Positions 1 through 10,767 of a DNA stretch of 45,210 nucleotides are shown in pieces (within the stretch, counting starts at the first letter, position 1; each line of letters opens with the position of its first letter). Source of the DNA: Gammaproteobacteria bacterium (GTDB lineage Bacteria > Pseudomonadota > Gammaproteobacteria > Ga0077536); the NCBI GenBank assembly GCA_020845935.1, contig JADLEV010000003.1:1-45210 (forward strand), given 5' to 3'. Both the position numbers and the translations under genes were made by a program. Below the pieces are notes generated by a model. It saw nothing but the letters and a program-made list of their open reading frames with translations. It had not been told where the DNA came from and searched no databases.

Positions 1-939
1 GCGATTCTGATTCACAAATTCCGCCGCCAACACCCGGCCATCCTTAACTTTCTTACCATCCTTGAACAACTCCTCATATACGACCGCGTAGGAATCACCA
101 ACGCGTATATCCAGCAGGAAATCAATATCCCAGCCGAATATATCCACCAGCTGCATCAAGACGTTATCCGAAATTCCCGCTTTTTGTCCGGCCAGAAACA
201 ACGAGTCCTCAATGGTAGCCGTAGCCGTCGCCACCCGTCGATCTGGCTCGGTAACGAGTAACCGCGACCGAAAGCCGGAGTCCTCTTTAACTACATGGAG
301 CATGGACTCGAGATCGATGTCGAGAATCATCTCGAGGACCTGATCACCAGCGACACGGAAGCGAACTTCCTGTCCCGGCCGAATGTCTCTCAGGCGGTTT
401 GCCTCAGGGCCGGAATCGAGAATTGCTTGCAGCATGCCTCGGGCTAGTCCGAGGCGAGAAAAAATCAGGGCCATGTTGTCGCCGGCGACAACCGCTACGG
501 TTTGCCAGGTTCCGCTCGTGGCCAGAGCCTGCGACGCCCGATGCCACGGTTTGACGTTGACGTCGAAATATTCGAGCGTGTCGTTAACAGAAGCGCGAAG
601 TGCGGGCAAGGACACGCTCGACGCGACCGTCAATCCCCTGTCGCGCGCGTCAATGTGCGTATCAACCAGTCTGTGACCTGTTGGACTTCGCAGAACAAAT
701 GCCGCAATCGCGCCAACAACAACCGCCAGGATCGCTGTGACCTTCAACGTCCCCCTCTGGCGCTTGCGCGCGAAGCTCCCGCGCTGGTCAAAACAGAGGC
801 GATAGCTCTGTCTGCTTCGAGACTTTAACCGCAACGTTAAGTCCTTATTGTTATCGTGGTTAAGATAGCGTGCGAGCCGACGATGGGTCAATCCTTTTTG
901 TGCGCCGCAGGTGCTTTTTGTACGTGGCGAGAACAGCAT
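1..939 (-). CDS. Murein DD-endopeptidase MepM-like / M23-family peptidase, N-terminal part (3' end truncated by window edge)
   Basis: Reverse strand translated by hand is open from ~939 to 1: ...GTLKVTAILAVVVGAIAAF...GDNMALIFSRLGLARGMLQAILDSG...IRPGQEVRFRV...ISDNVLMQLVDIFGWDIDFLLDIRVGDSYAVVYEELFKDGKKVKDGRVLAAEFVNQNR, matching the N-terminal OapA/LysM-like region of MepM-type endopeptidases. Start codon uncertain (ATG at 939 or a later alternative start). Not listed in the ORF track because it leaves the window. Confidence 0.85.
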   Translation of the reverse strand, partial: MLFSPRTKSTCGAQKGLTHRRLARYLNHDNNKDLTLRLKSRSRQSYRLCFDQRGSFARKRQRGTLKVTAILAVVVGAIAAFVLRSPTGHRLVDTHIDARDRGLTVASSVSLPALRASVNDTLEYFDVNVKPWHRASQALATSGTWQTVAVVAGDNMALIFSRLGLARGMLQAILDSGPEANRLRDIRPGQEVRFRVAGDQVLEMILDIDLESMLHVVKEDSGFRSRLLVTEPDRRVATATATIEDSLFLAGQKAGISDNVLMQLVDIFGWDIDFLLDIRVGDSYAVVYEELFKDGKKVKDGRVLAAEFVNQNR

Positions 940-1012
940 TCCATTGCGCCAGTTGCATCGTCGACAATCATTTTCCCAGACTGTCTTGCGGCATGCGAAA
1001 GAGGGCATTGCC

Positions 1013-2133
1013 ATGAAACGAAGCCGGGTAACATCGTTGGTCACCGGCATCGCCGCTCTTATGGCGACATTGTCCGCACAGACCGAGCTACGACCAAACA
1101 CGGCGACCCGGACCACCAAGCAGGGTCATCAATACATGCGGGAACAGCTAGGCATCCCCCCGGCTCCGCTCCGGGCCGGGCGGATGCTGCAAATTATGAC
1201 GAGGCTTTAACCCCTATCCGGAGTTGCCCGATCCGTTGGCGCTGGCAAACGTGTCACGATTACCGATACCTGGTGGCGCCGACGACGCCCCGGAGATCGT
1301 CGAGGCATTCGAGCATGAAGTGATCGGTGGGGTCCCGGTCGAGACGCCGAGCATTACCTGGGCCGTGACTCGGCAGACCGAAATGGATGCGGTGGTTAGC
1401 GGCGTACCGGTGACAGACCGACAACGGCACGGGGCTGACCAAGGGCATCATTGGACTCGCCAATCGTGGCCAACCTCGTCCGCCCGACGACTGGGGCGCG
1501 CTGCGCGCCCGGGCTTGGGGCGCAGCGCGGGCGCTCGATTACCTTGAAGCCGAGCCGCGGGTGGACGCGAAACGAGTCGGTCTCGAGGGTGTATCGCATT
1601 ATGGCAAAGCGGCACTGGTGACGCTTGCCTTCGAACCGCGCTTTACCATTGCGCTGGTCGACTTCTCCGGCGCGGGCGGTGCAAGACTGTACCGCCGCAA
1701 TTTTGGTGAAGCCGTCAAAAACCTTACTGGCAAGGGGGAATATCACTGGAAGGCGGGCAACTTCCTTAAATACGGTACCGCTGAGTCTTCATTTGGCAGC
1801 CGTAACGCCAACGACCCTCGGGTCGATGCGCACGAACTGATTACGCTATGCGCGCCGCGCCCGATGTTCATCAGTTACGGCATTCCCGAAAAAGCTGACA
1901 CACTTTGGCTCGACCGGCGCGGTTGTTTCATGGCCGCGGTCGCGGCACAGCCGGTCTACCGCCTGCTGGGCGCCAAGGATCTCGGCGTCCCCGATGACTA
2001 TCGCAACGTGACCTCGCCGGCCGTCGAGGTCGGGCTGCTCGACGGCCAGGTGGCTTGGCGCCAGCACGACGGAGGCCACGAAGGCCAGTCGAACATGGCG
2101 CACTTCATTACGAGGGCGAAGCGGATGCTATAA
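1013..2133 (+). pseudogene. CE15 glucuronoyl (4-O-methyl-glucuronoyl) esterase, frameshifted and internally deleted
   Basis: Fragments in three forward frames reconstruct one protein: MKRSRVTSLVTGIAALMATLSAQ / HQYMREQLGIPPAPLRAGR / ADAANYDEAL / NPYPELPDPLALAN / KRVTITDTWWRRRR / PEIVEAFEHEVIGGVPVETPSITWAV / DNGTGLTKGIIGLANRGQPRPPDDWGALRARAWGAARALDYLEAEPRVDAKRVGLEGVSHYGKAALVTLAFEPRF...GGHEGQSNMAHFITRAKRML. Confidence 0.85.
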
Positions 2134-2147
2134 CGCAACGACTCGAG

Positions 2148-4712
2148 CTACGCGCGCTCAAGCCAAATCATGCGCCCCATCTCGAAGCGATGCGCCAGCA
2201 ACTCGTGGCGCGGATACATGCGTATGCGGAATGCCAGGAGACCGGAGAGATCCGGTGTCACGGTCAGCGTGAATACCGCTTCGCCTTCCGGCGTAAAGCC
2301 AGCGTGCTCCAGCCGATACTCGATACCGGCTTCCGGTGTCGGCGGTGCATCGGCCGCCCCCAACAGCAGGCTCAGTTCGACATCGGTCGGCTTGAGCATC
2401 CCGAGGCGGGCGGCAACACTGAAAGTCAACGGCGTATCCGCCAGTGCGGTGGTCTCCGGTCCGGCGAGCAGACGCAACGCGACACCCTCCCAACCATCGC
2501 GGATGCGGCGCTTCCATTCTGCGAGTATCCGAGCGGGTGCGTAATCATTGCCGGCAAGACGCAGCGCGTGGCGATGCGCGGGCCGGTAGAACTTGCGCAG
2601 ATAGTCCAACACCATTCGCTCGGAGCTGAACCGCGGCAACACGGTCTTCATGCTGTTCTTGGACAGTTTCACCCAGGGCGCCGGATAGCCGTGCTGATTG
2701 CGGGCGTAGAAGCGCGGCCGGATTTCGTCCTCGATGATGTTCATCACCTCGTTCGCTTCGATCCGATCGCGCTCATGTGCGGGCACGTGCGATGGTACCG
2801 GCGCGATGCCGAAACCGTTGTCTCCGGTATAGCCTTCGGCCCACCAGCCGTCGAGGATGCTGAGGTTGACGACCCCGTTGATCGCGGCCTTCATGCCGGA
2901 AGTGCCGCTGGCTTCCATCGGCGCCTGCGGCGTGTTCAGCCAGACATCGACTCCCGCCACCAGCGTACGCGCCAGCGCAAGGTCATAGCCTTCCAGCACG
3001 ATCAACCGCCCGGCTATTTCCGGCAGACGTGAAAAATCGTGCAGTTCCCGAATCAACTCCTGCCCGCCATGGTCACGGGCATGCGCGCGCCCGGCAAAAA
3101 TAAAGGCGATGGGCCGCTCGTCATCACGCAACAGCCTTATCAACCGCTCCCGATCGGACAGCAACAAGGTCGCACGCTTGTAGGTCGCGAAACGACGGGC
3201 AAAGCCGATGAGACAGATGTCGCGATCCGGGTCGAGGCAACGCACCATGTGATTGATTTCGGATTCGCCGAGCCCATTGCGCCGGTGCTGGATGATGGCG
3301 CGCCGGCGCAAGTCCGCAATCAGATCGAACTTCAGCATTTGCCGCACGCTCCAGAAGGTCTGATCCGGCAAAGCATCGATCTGTTGCCAGAATTCGACAT
3401 TGTGGAGCTCGTTGCGCCACTGGTTGCCGAAGCGCAAATTGAACAGGTTGACCCAGGCCTCAGCCAGGAACGTCGGCACATGCACGCCGTTCGTGACATG
3501 CTCAATGGGGTTCTCATGGGCGCTGATCTGCGGCCAGATGTGCGCCTCGGTCGCCGCCGCGACTTCGCCGTGAATGCGGCTGACGCCGTTATGGTGCCGC
3601 GATCCTCGCAGCGCCAGGGCGGTCTGGTTGAAACCGTGACTGTTCAGCGGGCTCGCGCCGAGGGCAAAGAATTCCTCGGCACTGAGACCGATCTCGTGCA
3701 TGTAATCGGGAAAGTACGCCCGCATCAAGTCGTGATCGAACACGTCGTGCCCGGCCGCAACCGGGGTGTGGGTCGTGAACACGGTGTCGGCGGCGACCAC
3801 TTCCAGCGCGGTACCGACATCGACACCGGTGCGGACCAACTCGCGCATCCGTTCCAGAATCAGAAAGGCGGCGTGTCCTTCGTTGATATGCCAGCAGGTC
3901 GGTTGCAGGCCCAACGCGCGCAACACGCGCAGGCCACCCATGCCGAGAGCAAGCTCCTGCTCGATGCGGACACGTGCATCGCCGCCGTACAGCTCATGGG
4001 TAATCATGCGGTCATCCGCCGCGTTGGTGGCGACGTCGCTATCCAGCAGCAACAGTCGCACATGTCCAAGCCGTGCCTGCCAGACGCGCAGCGCGACGGC
4101 ACGGCCCGGCAACGCAAGCGAAACGTGCAACTCGTCTCCGGCGGCATCGCGTACCGGCACCAGCGGCAGATCGCCGGCGCGGATCGGCGTGTAACTCATG
4201 TGCTGACGGCCGTTGACATCGATGACCTGCCGGAAATACCCCGCGTTGTACAGCAGCCCCACGGCGACAAACGGCAAGCCGAGGTCGCTCGCCGCCTTGC
4301 AGTGATCGCCGGCCAGCACGCCCAGCCCTCCGGCATACAGCGGCAGGCTCTCGTGGAACGCGAACTCGGCGCAGAAATAGGCGATGAGGTCACGCTCGGT
4401 CTCGAAGCGCGAGTAGACGCGCGGATCGGCCAGCTTCGCCCGATAGGAATCGAACGTAGATAGCGCCCCTTCATACTCCTGGCGGTAATTCGTGCTCGCC
4501 GCGGCTTCATTGAGCCGTTGTTGCGACACCCGCCGCAGGAACACCTTCGGGTTATGGCCGCAGGCATCCCACAACTCGCGATCGAGCCCGGCGTACAACT
4601 CGCGGATGCGGCGATTCCAGCTGTAGGAAAGGTCCATTGCCAGCTCTTCGAGCCGGGCGAGCTCCGCAGGGATTTTTGGTTGCATTTCGAAGATGTAGCG
4701 GCGGTCGCTCAT
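2148..4712 (-). CDS. glgP: Alpha-glucan (glycogen) phosphorylase, GT35
   Basis: 854 aa [43 protein letters not shown]... N-terminus typical of bacterial alpha-glucan phosphorylases; PLP region [29 protein letters not shown]. Confidence 0.95.
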   Translation of the reverse strand: MSDRRYIFEMQPKIPAELARLEELAMDLSYSWNRRIRELYAGLDRELWDACGHNPKVFLRRVSQQRLNEAAASTNYRQEYEGALSTFDSYRAKLADPRVYSRFETERDLIAYFCAEFAFHESLPLYAGGLGVLAGDHCKAASDLGLPFVAVGLLYNAGYFRQVIDVNGRQHMSYTPIRAGDLPLVPVRDAAGDELHVSLALPGRAVALRVWQARLGHVRLLLLDSDVATNAADDRMITHELYGGDARVRIEQELALGMGGLRVLRALGLQPTCWHINEGHAAFLILERMRELVRTGVDVGTALEVVAADTVFTTHTPVAAGHDVFDHDLMRAYFPDYMHEIGLSAEEFFALGASPLNSHGFNQTALALRGSRHHNGVSRIHGEVAAATEAHIWPQISAHENPIEHVTNGVHVPTFLAEAWVNLFNLRFGNQWRNELHNVEFWQQIDALPDQTFWSVRQMLKFDLIADLRRRAIIQHRRNGLGESEINHMVRCLDPDRDICLIGFARRFATYKRATLLLSDRERLIRLLRDDERPIAFIFAGRAHARDHGGQELIRELHDFSRLPEIAGRLIVLEGYDLALARTLVAGVDVWLNTPQAPMEASGTSGMKAAINGVVNLSILDGWWAEGYTGDNGFGIAPVPSHVPAHERDRIEANEVMNIIEDEIRPRFYARNQHGYPAPWVKLSKNSMKTVLPRFSSERMVLDYLRKFYRPAHRHALRLAGNDYAPARILAEWKRRIRDGWEGVALRLLAGPETTALADTPLTFSVAARLGMLKPTDVELSLLLGAADAPPTPEAGIEYRLEHAGFTPEGEAVFTLTVTPDLSGLLAFRIRMYPRHELLAHRFEMGRMIWLERA

Positions 4713-4769
4713 GGCTCAATTTCCTGTCGTTTACCGGGTGCAGTTCAGCTGCCTGCTATCATTGCGCCA

Positions 4770-6206
4770 ATGCTCAAGATCCTGTTCGCCTGCAGCGAAA
4801 TTCACCCGCTTGCCGCGACCGGAGGACTCGGTGAAGTCTGCGCCAGCCTGCCGGTGGCACTACCCGCATTTGGTTGTGATTGCCGCGCCATCATACCCGG
4901 CTACCGGAGTGTCCGGGACAAGCTGCGACTCACGCCCATTGCCAGCGATCTGCGGGTGCCTGGCTGGCCCGGCTCAATCCAGATTCTGCGTGGCGATCTC
5001 GAATCCGGACTCGCTGTTTATGTCGTCGATGTGCCGGAATTGTTTAACCGGCCCGGCTCGCTGTACGCAGCGGAAACCGGCACCGAATGGCCGGACAACC
5101 CGTTCCGGTTTGCGATCTTCAGCCGCGTGGTCGCAGCGCTGGCCACCGGCCATGCCTTCGGTGATTGGCGGCCGGACCTGGTGCATTGCCACGACTGGCA
5201 GACCGGCCTGGTGCCCGCACTGCTGCAGGCGCTGCCGCGGCGCCCGGCGACGGTATTCACGATCCACAACCTCTCCTATCTCGGGCAATGTGATTACGCG
5301 ACCTTCCAGCAGCTCGAACTGCCCGGGACGCTCTGGCACCTCGATGCGCTCGAGTTCTATGGCAGTTGCGCGCTGATCAAGGGTGGCATCCGCTTCGCGG
5401 ATGCGGTGACCACGGTCAGCCCGAACTATGCCCGTGAGATCCAGACACCCGAGTTCGGCCATGGTCTGGACGGTCTGCTGCGTGCGCGATCCCAGGTGTT
5501 GAGCGGCATCCTCAATGGGATTGACTACCGGCAATGGAATCCGGCCGCCGATCGGCTGATTGCGCCGCCCTACGACGCCGATCGACTGGACACCAAAGCC
5601 GAGCACCGGCGCGCCTTGTGCCAGGAATTTGGCTTGCGGCAGGAGCCGACGGCGCTGTTGCTCGGTGCCGTGTCGCGGCTGACCGAGCAGAAAGGGATCG
5701 ATCTCGCGATTGATGCATTCAATGCGCTGGCCAAGGAATTGCCGCTGCAACTGGTGCTGCTCGGTTCCGGTGAGCAGCGACTGCAAGACGCGTTGCGAAC
5801 ACTGGCGCAAGCTCATGCGGGCCGGGTCGGATTGCGAATCGGTTACGATGAGGCGCTGGCCCACCGCATCATCGCCGGCAGCGATGCGCTGCTGATGCCT
5901 TCGCGGTTCGAGCCATGCGGGCTGACGCAGTTGTGCAGCCAGCGCTACGGCACGCCGCCTATCGCCCGCAGAACCGGTGGACTCGCCGACTCGATCGATG
6001 ACTCCGGCAACGGCGGCGCGACCGGTTTCCTGTTCGATGCTCCGTCAACCAATGCGCTTGCCGGTGCGATCCGCCGTGCGCATGCGAGTTTTCGTGACAC
6101 CGCGGCCTGGCGCGCGCGGCAACGCGCCGGCATGGCGCGCGATTTCAGCTGGGTCGCCAGTGCTGCGCTGTACCGCGATATCTATCGGCGGCTGCTGTCG
6201 CGGTAG
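4770..6206 (+). CDS. glgA: Glycogen synthase (ADP-glucose type, GT5)
   Basis: MLKILFACSEIHPLAATGGLGEVCASLPVAL...; C-terminal GSDALLMPSRFEPCGLTQLCSQRYGTPPIARRTGGLADSI. ORF track starts at 4518, but the ATG at 4770 gives the canonical N-terminus. Confidence 0.95.
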   Translation: MLKILFACSEIHPLAATGGLGEVCASLPVALPAFGCDCRAIIPGYRSVRDKLRLTPIASDLRVPGWPGSIQILRGDLESGLAVYVVDVPELFNRPGSLYAAETGTEWPDNPFRFAIFSRVVAALATGHAFGDWRPDLVHCHDWQTGLVPALLQALPRRPATVFTIHNLSYLGQCDYATFQQLELPGTLWHLDALEFYGSCALIKGGIRFADAVTTVSPNYAREIQTPEFGHGLDGLLRARSQVLSGILNGIDYRQWNPAADRLIAPPYDADRLDTKAEHRRALCQEFGLRQEPTALLLGAVSRLTEQKGIDLAIDAFNALAKELPLQLVLLGSGEQRLQDALRTLAQAHAGRVGLRIGYDEALAHRIIAGSDALLMPSRFEPCGLTQLCSQRYGTPPIARRTGGLADSIDDSGNGGATGFLFDAPSTNALAGAIRRAHASFRDTAAWRARQRAGMARDFSWVASAALYRDIYRRLLSR

Positions 6207-6217
6207 AATGCTGCCAC

Positions 6218-6253
6218 TGCCGGCGCCGCCATGCGCCGGCACTTTTGTGTTTT
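6218..6253 (+). terminator. Rho-independent terminator-like hairpin downstream of glgA
   Basis: Perfect 9-bp stem TGCCGGCGC-(CGCCAT)-GCGCCGGCA followed by CTTTTGTGTTTT. Confidence 0.65.
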
Positions 6254-6268
6254 GCCAAGGAGACTCTC

Positions 6269-7399
6269 GTGCCTGCTCTGCTTCCGGACGTCGATCCCGA
6301 CGGCCTGCTCGAATTTTCCGTGGTCTTCACCGACCGCGCGCTCAACCACATGTCGCAGCGCTTTCAGGGCGTGATGCGGGATATCTCGGCGACGCTGAAG
6401 AAGGTCTATCACGCCGACGCCGCGGTGATCGTTCCCGGGGGCGGCACCTATGCGATGGAAGCCGTCGCGCGGCAATTCGCATCCGGCGGCAAGACACTGG
6501 TGATCCGCAACGGCTGGTTCAGCTTCCGCTGGACCCAAATCTTCGAAATGGGTCGGATCCCGGCGACAAGCAGCGTGCTCAAGGCGCGACCGATCGAACC
6601 GGGCCGGCAGGCTGCGTTCGCGCCGGCGCCGATCGCCGAAGTGGTCGCCGCCATTCGCGCGGAGCGCCCCGATGTCGTGTTTGCACCGCATGTCGAAACC
6701 GCCTCCGGCATGATACTGCCGGACGATTACCTGCAAGCCGTGAGCGCCGCGGCGCATGAAGTTGGCGCCCTGTTCGTGCTCGACTGCGTCGCCTCGGGCA
6801 CGGTCTGGGTCGATATGACGATGGCCGGCGTCGATGTGCTGATAAGCGCGCCGCAGAAAGGCTGGTCGAGCACGCCGTGCGGCGGGCTGGTGATGCTGAG
6901 CCGCCGCGCGCTGGAGCGATTGGAAGCGACCACCAGCACCAGCTATGCCTGCGATCTGCGCAAGTGGTGGCAGATCATGCAGTCGTATGAAAACGGCGGT
7001 TTCGCCTATCACGCGACGATGCCGACCGACGCGCTGCTGACCTTGCGCGACGCGATGCGCGAAGCCGAGAACGCCGGTTTCGATTTGCTGTGCGAACGGC
7101 AGCGCACGCTCGGACGCAAGGTCCGGGAACTGCTTGCCGCACACGGCTTCAAGAGTGTCGCCGCGCCTGGCTTCGAAGCGCCCGGTGTCGTGGTCAGCTA
7201 CACCGACGACGACGGCATCCATACCGGCAAGCGCTTCGCCGCGCTTGGCTTGCAGGTCGCCGCCGGCGTCCCGCTGCAATGCGACGAAGGCGCCGACTTC
7301 AAGACCTTCCGGCTCGGCTTGTTCGGCATCGACAAGCTGCTCCACGTCGATCGCACTGTGACCCATCTCGCCACGGCACTCGATCAACTCGCCAAATAG
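6269..7399 (+). CDS. Class V PLP aminotransferase (serine-pyruvate/alanine-glyoxylate type)
   Basis: PGGGTYAMEAVARQF, FVLDCVASGTVWVDMTMAGVDVLISAPQKGWSSTPCGGLVML (PLP Lys context). GTG at 6269 is preceded by AAGGAG at 6257-6262; the ATG at 6245 lies in the terminator hairpin region. Confidence 0.88.
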   Translation: MPALLPDVDPDGLLEFSVVFTDRALNHMSQRFQGVMRDISATLKKVYHADAAVIVPGGGTYAMEAVARQFASGGKTLVIRNGWFSFRWTQIFEMGRIPATSSVLKARPIEPGRQAAFAPAPIAEVVAAIRAERPDVVFAPHVETASGMILPDDYLQAVSAAAHEVGALFVLDCVASGTVWVDMTMAGVDVLISAPQKGWSSTPCGGLVMLSRRALERLEATTSTSYACDLRKWWQIMQSYENGGFAYHATMPTDALLTLRDAMREAENAGFDLLCERQRTLGRKVRELLAAHGFKSVAAPGFEAPGVVVSYTDDDGIHTGKRFAALGLQVAAGVPLQCDEGADFKTFRLGLFGIDKLLHVDRTVTHLATALDQLAK

Positions 7400-7516
7400 C
7401 CAACAGCCGGGGTGCTTGGCCTTCGCGCGCAGGAATGATGCGCGGAGGCCGGTCCGGTCAGGTATCGAAGCAGACGAGTCGGACGCGGTCGGGGACGGAC
7501 TCGGCGAACCATTCGT

Positions 7517-8470
7517 TCACGCAGGGAACCTGACCGCCGCGGCGTCAAACACCGGACCGTCGACACAGACGCGACGCATCGCCAATTTACCGGCTACGTC
7601 GATGGCCACGGTACAGCCGGCGCAACCACCGACCGCACAGGCCATGCGCTCTTCGAGCGACAGTTCGCACGGCAGATCGAAGCGCGCCGCAAGTTGCTGC
7701 ACCGCACGCAGCATCGGCGTCGGACCGCAGGCGAACAGTTCGACCTCGGCTCGCGCGCCCTCGGTCAGACCTTCGAGCCAGCACCCGGCCAACTCGGTGA
7801 CCAGGCCTTGAAAGCAGCCGGCAAAGCCTTGGCTGCTCGCGAGGCGCGACGGGATACGCCAATCCTCGAGCAAAGGCATGGCGGCGATCACGTCGGCGGG
7901 TAATCCCGGCACCAGAATCGCCGAGGGCCGCGGCGTGAACGGAAATGGAACCTCGGATCCCATGCACAGCAGCGGCTGCGCCGCCGGGGCCACCGTGCGG
8001 ATGTGCTCGACCAGACCAATCATCGGCGGGATGCCGACGCCGCCGCCCAAGAGCAGCGGCCGCTTGCGGTAACCAGCGAGCTTGAACGGCCTGCCAATTG
8101 GCCCGAGCAACGACAGGTCGTCGCCAGGTTGACGCAAAGCCAACAGCCGTGTGCCGTAGCCCTGTGCCTTATAGAGCATCTCGATCCAGCCGGCGGCAGA
8201 CGCGGCGCGCATGATGGACATGGGTCGACGCAACGGAATGGTCGGATCACATTGCAGGTTCAGGAACTGTCCCGGGCGGGCCCGGCGCGCGATCTCAGGG
8301 GCATGCACGCGCAGAACGTGCTGCCCGCCGGCACAACCGGTATTGCTGAGGACCCGCGCGGCTTCGAGGACGATGCTGCCCCGCCGCTCCAGCGCCTCGG
8401 CGCGTGACGGATACACGGCGCATGCGGCTGCCCCCTGCACCTGTGCCGCCGGCTCAGCCACGTTGGCCAA
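7517..8470 (-). CDS. pyrK: Dihydroorotate dehydrogenase electron-transfer subunit-like (PyrK-type FAD/[2Fe-2S] oxidoreductase)
   Basis: C-terminal ERMACAVGGCAGCTVAI...RRVCVDGPVFDA is the PyrK [2Fe-2S] signature (C-x4-C-x2-C...C); N-terminal FAD domain PGQFLNLQCDPTIPLRRPMSIMRA, LLLGGGVGIPPMIGLVEHI. Confidence 0.82.
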   Translation of the reverse strand: MANVAEPAAQVQGAAACAVYPSRAEALERRGSIVLEAARVLSNTGCAGGQHVLRVHAPEIARRARPGQFLNLQCDPTIPLRRPMSIMRAASAAGWIEMLYKAQGYGTRLLALRQPGDDLSLLGPIGRPFKLAGYRKRPLLLGGGVGIPPMIGLVEHIRTVAPAAQPLLCMGSEVPFPFTPRPSAILVPGLPADVIAAMPLLEDWRIPSRLASSQGFAGCFQGLVTELAGCWLEGLTEGARAEVELFACGPTPMLRAVQQLAARFDLPCELSLEERMACAVGGCAGCTVAIDVAGKLAMRRVCVDGPVFDAAAVRFPA

Positions 8471-9749
8471 GCACGTCGTAGGCCACCCGGCCGCCCACCA
8501 GCGCCAGCACCGTGCGACCGGTCAGGGACTGACCGAGCCGCGGCGAGTTCTTGCCATCGCTGTGCAGTGATTCCACGTTACAGGACCACCGCAGGTTCGG
8601 GTCTATCAGAATGAGGTCGGCCACGGCACCCACGCCCAACTGCCCGCCCTTGGAACCAAGGACCCGGGCCGGCGCCTGTGTCACCGCCGCGATCGCACGC
8701 GCCAACGGCAGCCGGTGGCGGTGGGTGAGTTCGAGCAGCATCGGCACGAAGGTATCGAGCAAGGACATGCCTGGCTCGGTGGCACTGAACGGCGCCGCCT
8801 TGGCATCCGCATCGTGCGGCTGGTGGTCGCTGCAGATCGCGTCGATCGCGCCACTGCCTAGCGCCCGCACCAGTTCGGACCGATCCGCGCTGCCGGCGAG
8901 CGGGGGCTGCAGATGAAACATGCCGTCGAAATCGCCGACATCGACATCGGTGTAGTGCAGGTAGGCGATCCCGACATCGGCACTGACCGGCAGCCCGGCC
9001 CGCCGCGCCGCTCGCACCAGCCGCACCGATCGCGCCGTGCTGAGTCGTCCGAAATGGATTCGCGCCCCGGTCTGTTCACACAGCAGCAGCCAGCGGCTGA
9101 CTTCGATGGATTCGGCACAGCCGGGCGTCGCCGAGATGCCAAGCCGGGTGCTGATCGCGCCTTCGTGCATCCGTCCGGTCGCGCCGAGCCACGGATCCTC
9201 CGGTCGCGCGAACACCGTCAGATTCAGCGTCGCCGCGTATTCGAGCGCGTGGCGCAGCACCAGCGTGTCGCGGATCGGTTGCCGGGCGTTGCTGACACCG
9301 ACGCAACCGATGGCGCGCAGCGCGGCCATTTCCGACAGCACCGAACCGGCCCGCCCCTGCGTCACAGCGCCGAGACACAGCACCCGCGCGGCGCGCGCCT
9401 GCGTCGCCCGGTGCTTGATCAGATCGACCACGGCTGGCGTATCGATCACCGGATCGGTATCCGGCGGACAGCAGATGGTCGTGAAACCGCCGCGCAGCGC
9501 CGCCGCCGCTTCGCTGGCGATGGTCGCCTTGTATTCCGCGCCCGGTTCGCGCGGATGCGCGCACAAATCGATGAAGCCCGGACTGACGATCAGGCCGCGG
9601 GCGTCGATCTCGCGCTGCGGCCGGAAACCTGCCGGGGCGCGGCCAAGCGCGACGATGGCGCCATCACCGATGCACAGATCGGTCTCGGCATCGATACCGT
9701 TCGCCGGGTCGATGAGGTGGCCGCCGCGGATCCGGAGCGACAGCGTCAT
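8454..9749 (-). CDS. Dihydroorotase-like protein, probable non-catalytic PyrC' (PyrX)
   Basis: 431 aa; overall dihydroorotase pattern ([52 protein letters not shown]), but the HxH motif reads C-A-H ([10 protein letters not shown]) and other His positions are replaced. Overlaps pyrB start and pyrK-like start by a few bp. Confidence 0.9.
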   Translation of the reverse strand: MTLSLRIRGGHLIDPANGIDAETDLCIGDGAIVALGRAPAGFRPQREIDARGLIVSPGFIDLCAHPREPGAEYKATIASEAAAALRGGFTTICCPPDTDPVIDTPAVVDLIKHRATQARAARVLCLGAVTQGRAGSVLSEMAALRAIGCVGVSNARQPIRDTLVLRHALEYAATLNLTVFARPEDPWLGATGRMHEGAISTRLGISATPGCAESIEVSRWLLLCEQTGARIHFGRLSTARSVRLVRAARRAGLPVSADVGIAYLHYTDVDVGDFDGMFHLQPPLAGSADRSELVRALGSGAIDAICSDHQPHDADAKAAPFSATEPGMSLLDTFVPMLLELTHRHRLPLARAIAAVTQAPARVLGSKGGQLGVGAVADLILIDPNLRWSCNVESLHSDGKNSPRLGQSLTGRTVLALVGGRVAYDVLGQRG

Positions 9750-10723
9750 TCCGGCTGGCGTCCCATGATCATCGCCATCACCGCCATGCGCACGGCGATG
9801 CCGTAACTGACTTGTTGCAGGATCACCGAGCGCGGCCCGTCGGCGACCGCCGAATCGATCTCGACGCCCCGGTTGATCGGGCCTGGATGCATCACGATGG
9901 CGTCGCGCTTGGCGGCGCGCAGCCGCTTCTCGGTGACGCCGTAAATCCGGAAATACTCGTGCGCGCTCGGCAACAGTGCGCTTTCCATCCGCTCCTGTTG
10001 CAGGCGCAGCATGATGATGACATCGCAGCCGCTGATGCCGTCCTCCAGCACGTGGTGCACGCTGACGCCGAGCGACTCAATCGCTGCCGGCAGCAAGGTC
10101 GCCGGGCCGACCACGCGCAGCTCCCGCACGCCAAGCGTTTTCAGCGCGTGGATTTCGGAGCGCGCGACGCGCGAATGGGCGACATCGCCGACGATCGCGA
10201 CCGTCAGGTCCTCGAACCCACCCTTGACGCGGCGGATGGTGAAGGCATCGAGCATCGCCTGGGTCGGATGCGCATGCCGGCCATCGCCGCCGTTGATGAC
10301 GCTGACCTCGGGCGCGACCTGTCGGGCAATGAAGAACGACGCACCGCTGTCCTGGTGGCGCACGACGAACATGTCGGTGTGCATCGCCTCGAGGTTGCGC
10401 AGCGTATCGCGCAGCGACTCGCCCTTGCGCGCCGACGACATCTCGATGTTCATGTTCATGACGTCGGCGGAGAGGCGCTTGGCCGCGAGTTCGAACGTCG
10501 TCCGCGTCCGCGTGCTGGGCTCGAAGAACAGGTTGATTACCGTCTTGCCGCGCAGCAGCGGCACTTTCTTCACCGCGCGATCACCGACGCCGACGAAGCG
10601 CTCGGCGTTGTCGAGAATCTCGGTGAGCAAGGCTTGCGGCAGGCCTTCGATGGAGAGGAAATGTCGCAGGCGTCCCTGCGGATCGAGTTGCAGATTCTGG
10701 GTTACATTCGTCGCCACGCGCAC
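9746..10723 (-). CDS. pyrB: Aspartate carbamoyltransferase catalytic subunit
   Basis: [74 protein letters not shown]; extended N-terminus as in class A ATCases that pair with PyrC'. Confidence 0.97.
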   Translation of the reverse strand: MRVATNVTQNLQLDPQGRLRHFLSIEGLPQALLTEILDNAERFVGVGDRAVKKVPLLRGKTVINLFFEPSTRTRTTFELAAKRLSADVMNMNIEMSSARKGESLRDTLRNLEAMHTDMFVVRHQDSGASFFIARQVAPEVSVINGGDGRHAHPTQAMLDAFTIRRVKGGFEDLTVAIVGDVAHSRVARSEIHALKTLGVRELRVVGPATLLPAAIESLGVSVHHVLEDGISGCDVIIMLRLQQERMESALLPSAHEYFRIYGVTEKRLRAAKRDAIVMHPGPINRGVEIDSAVADGPRSVILQQVSYGIAVRMAVMAMIMGRQPE

Positions 10724-10767
10724 GGTGCGGCAGTATACCGAAGATCCCCGGACCGGCGCGCGCTAAC

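Noticed and set aside
2055-4463. Plus-strand ORFs 2055..3032 and 3039..4463
   Set aside because: Antisense to a clear glgP gene; no motifs.
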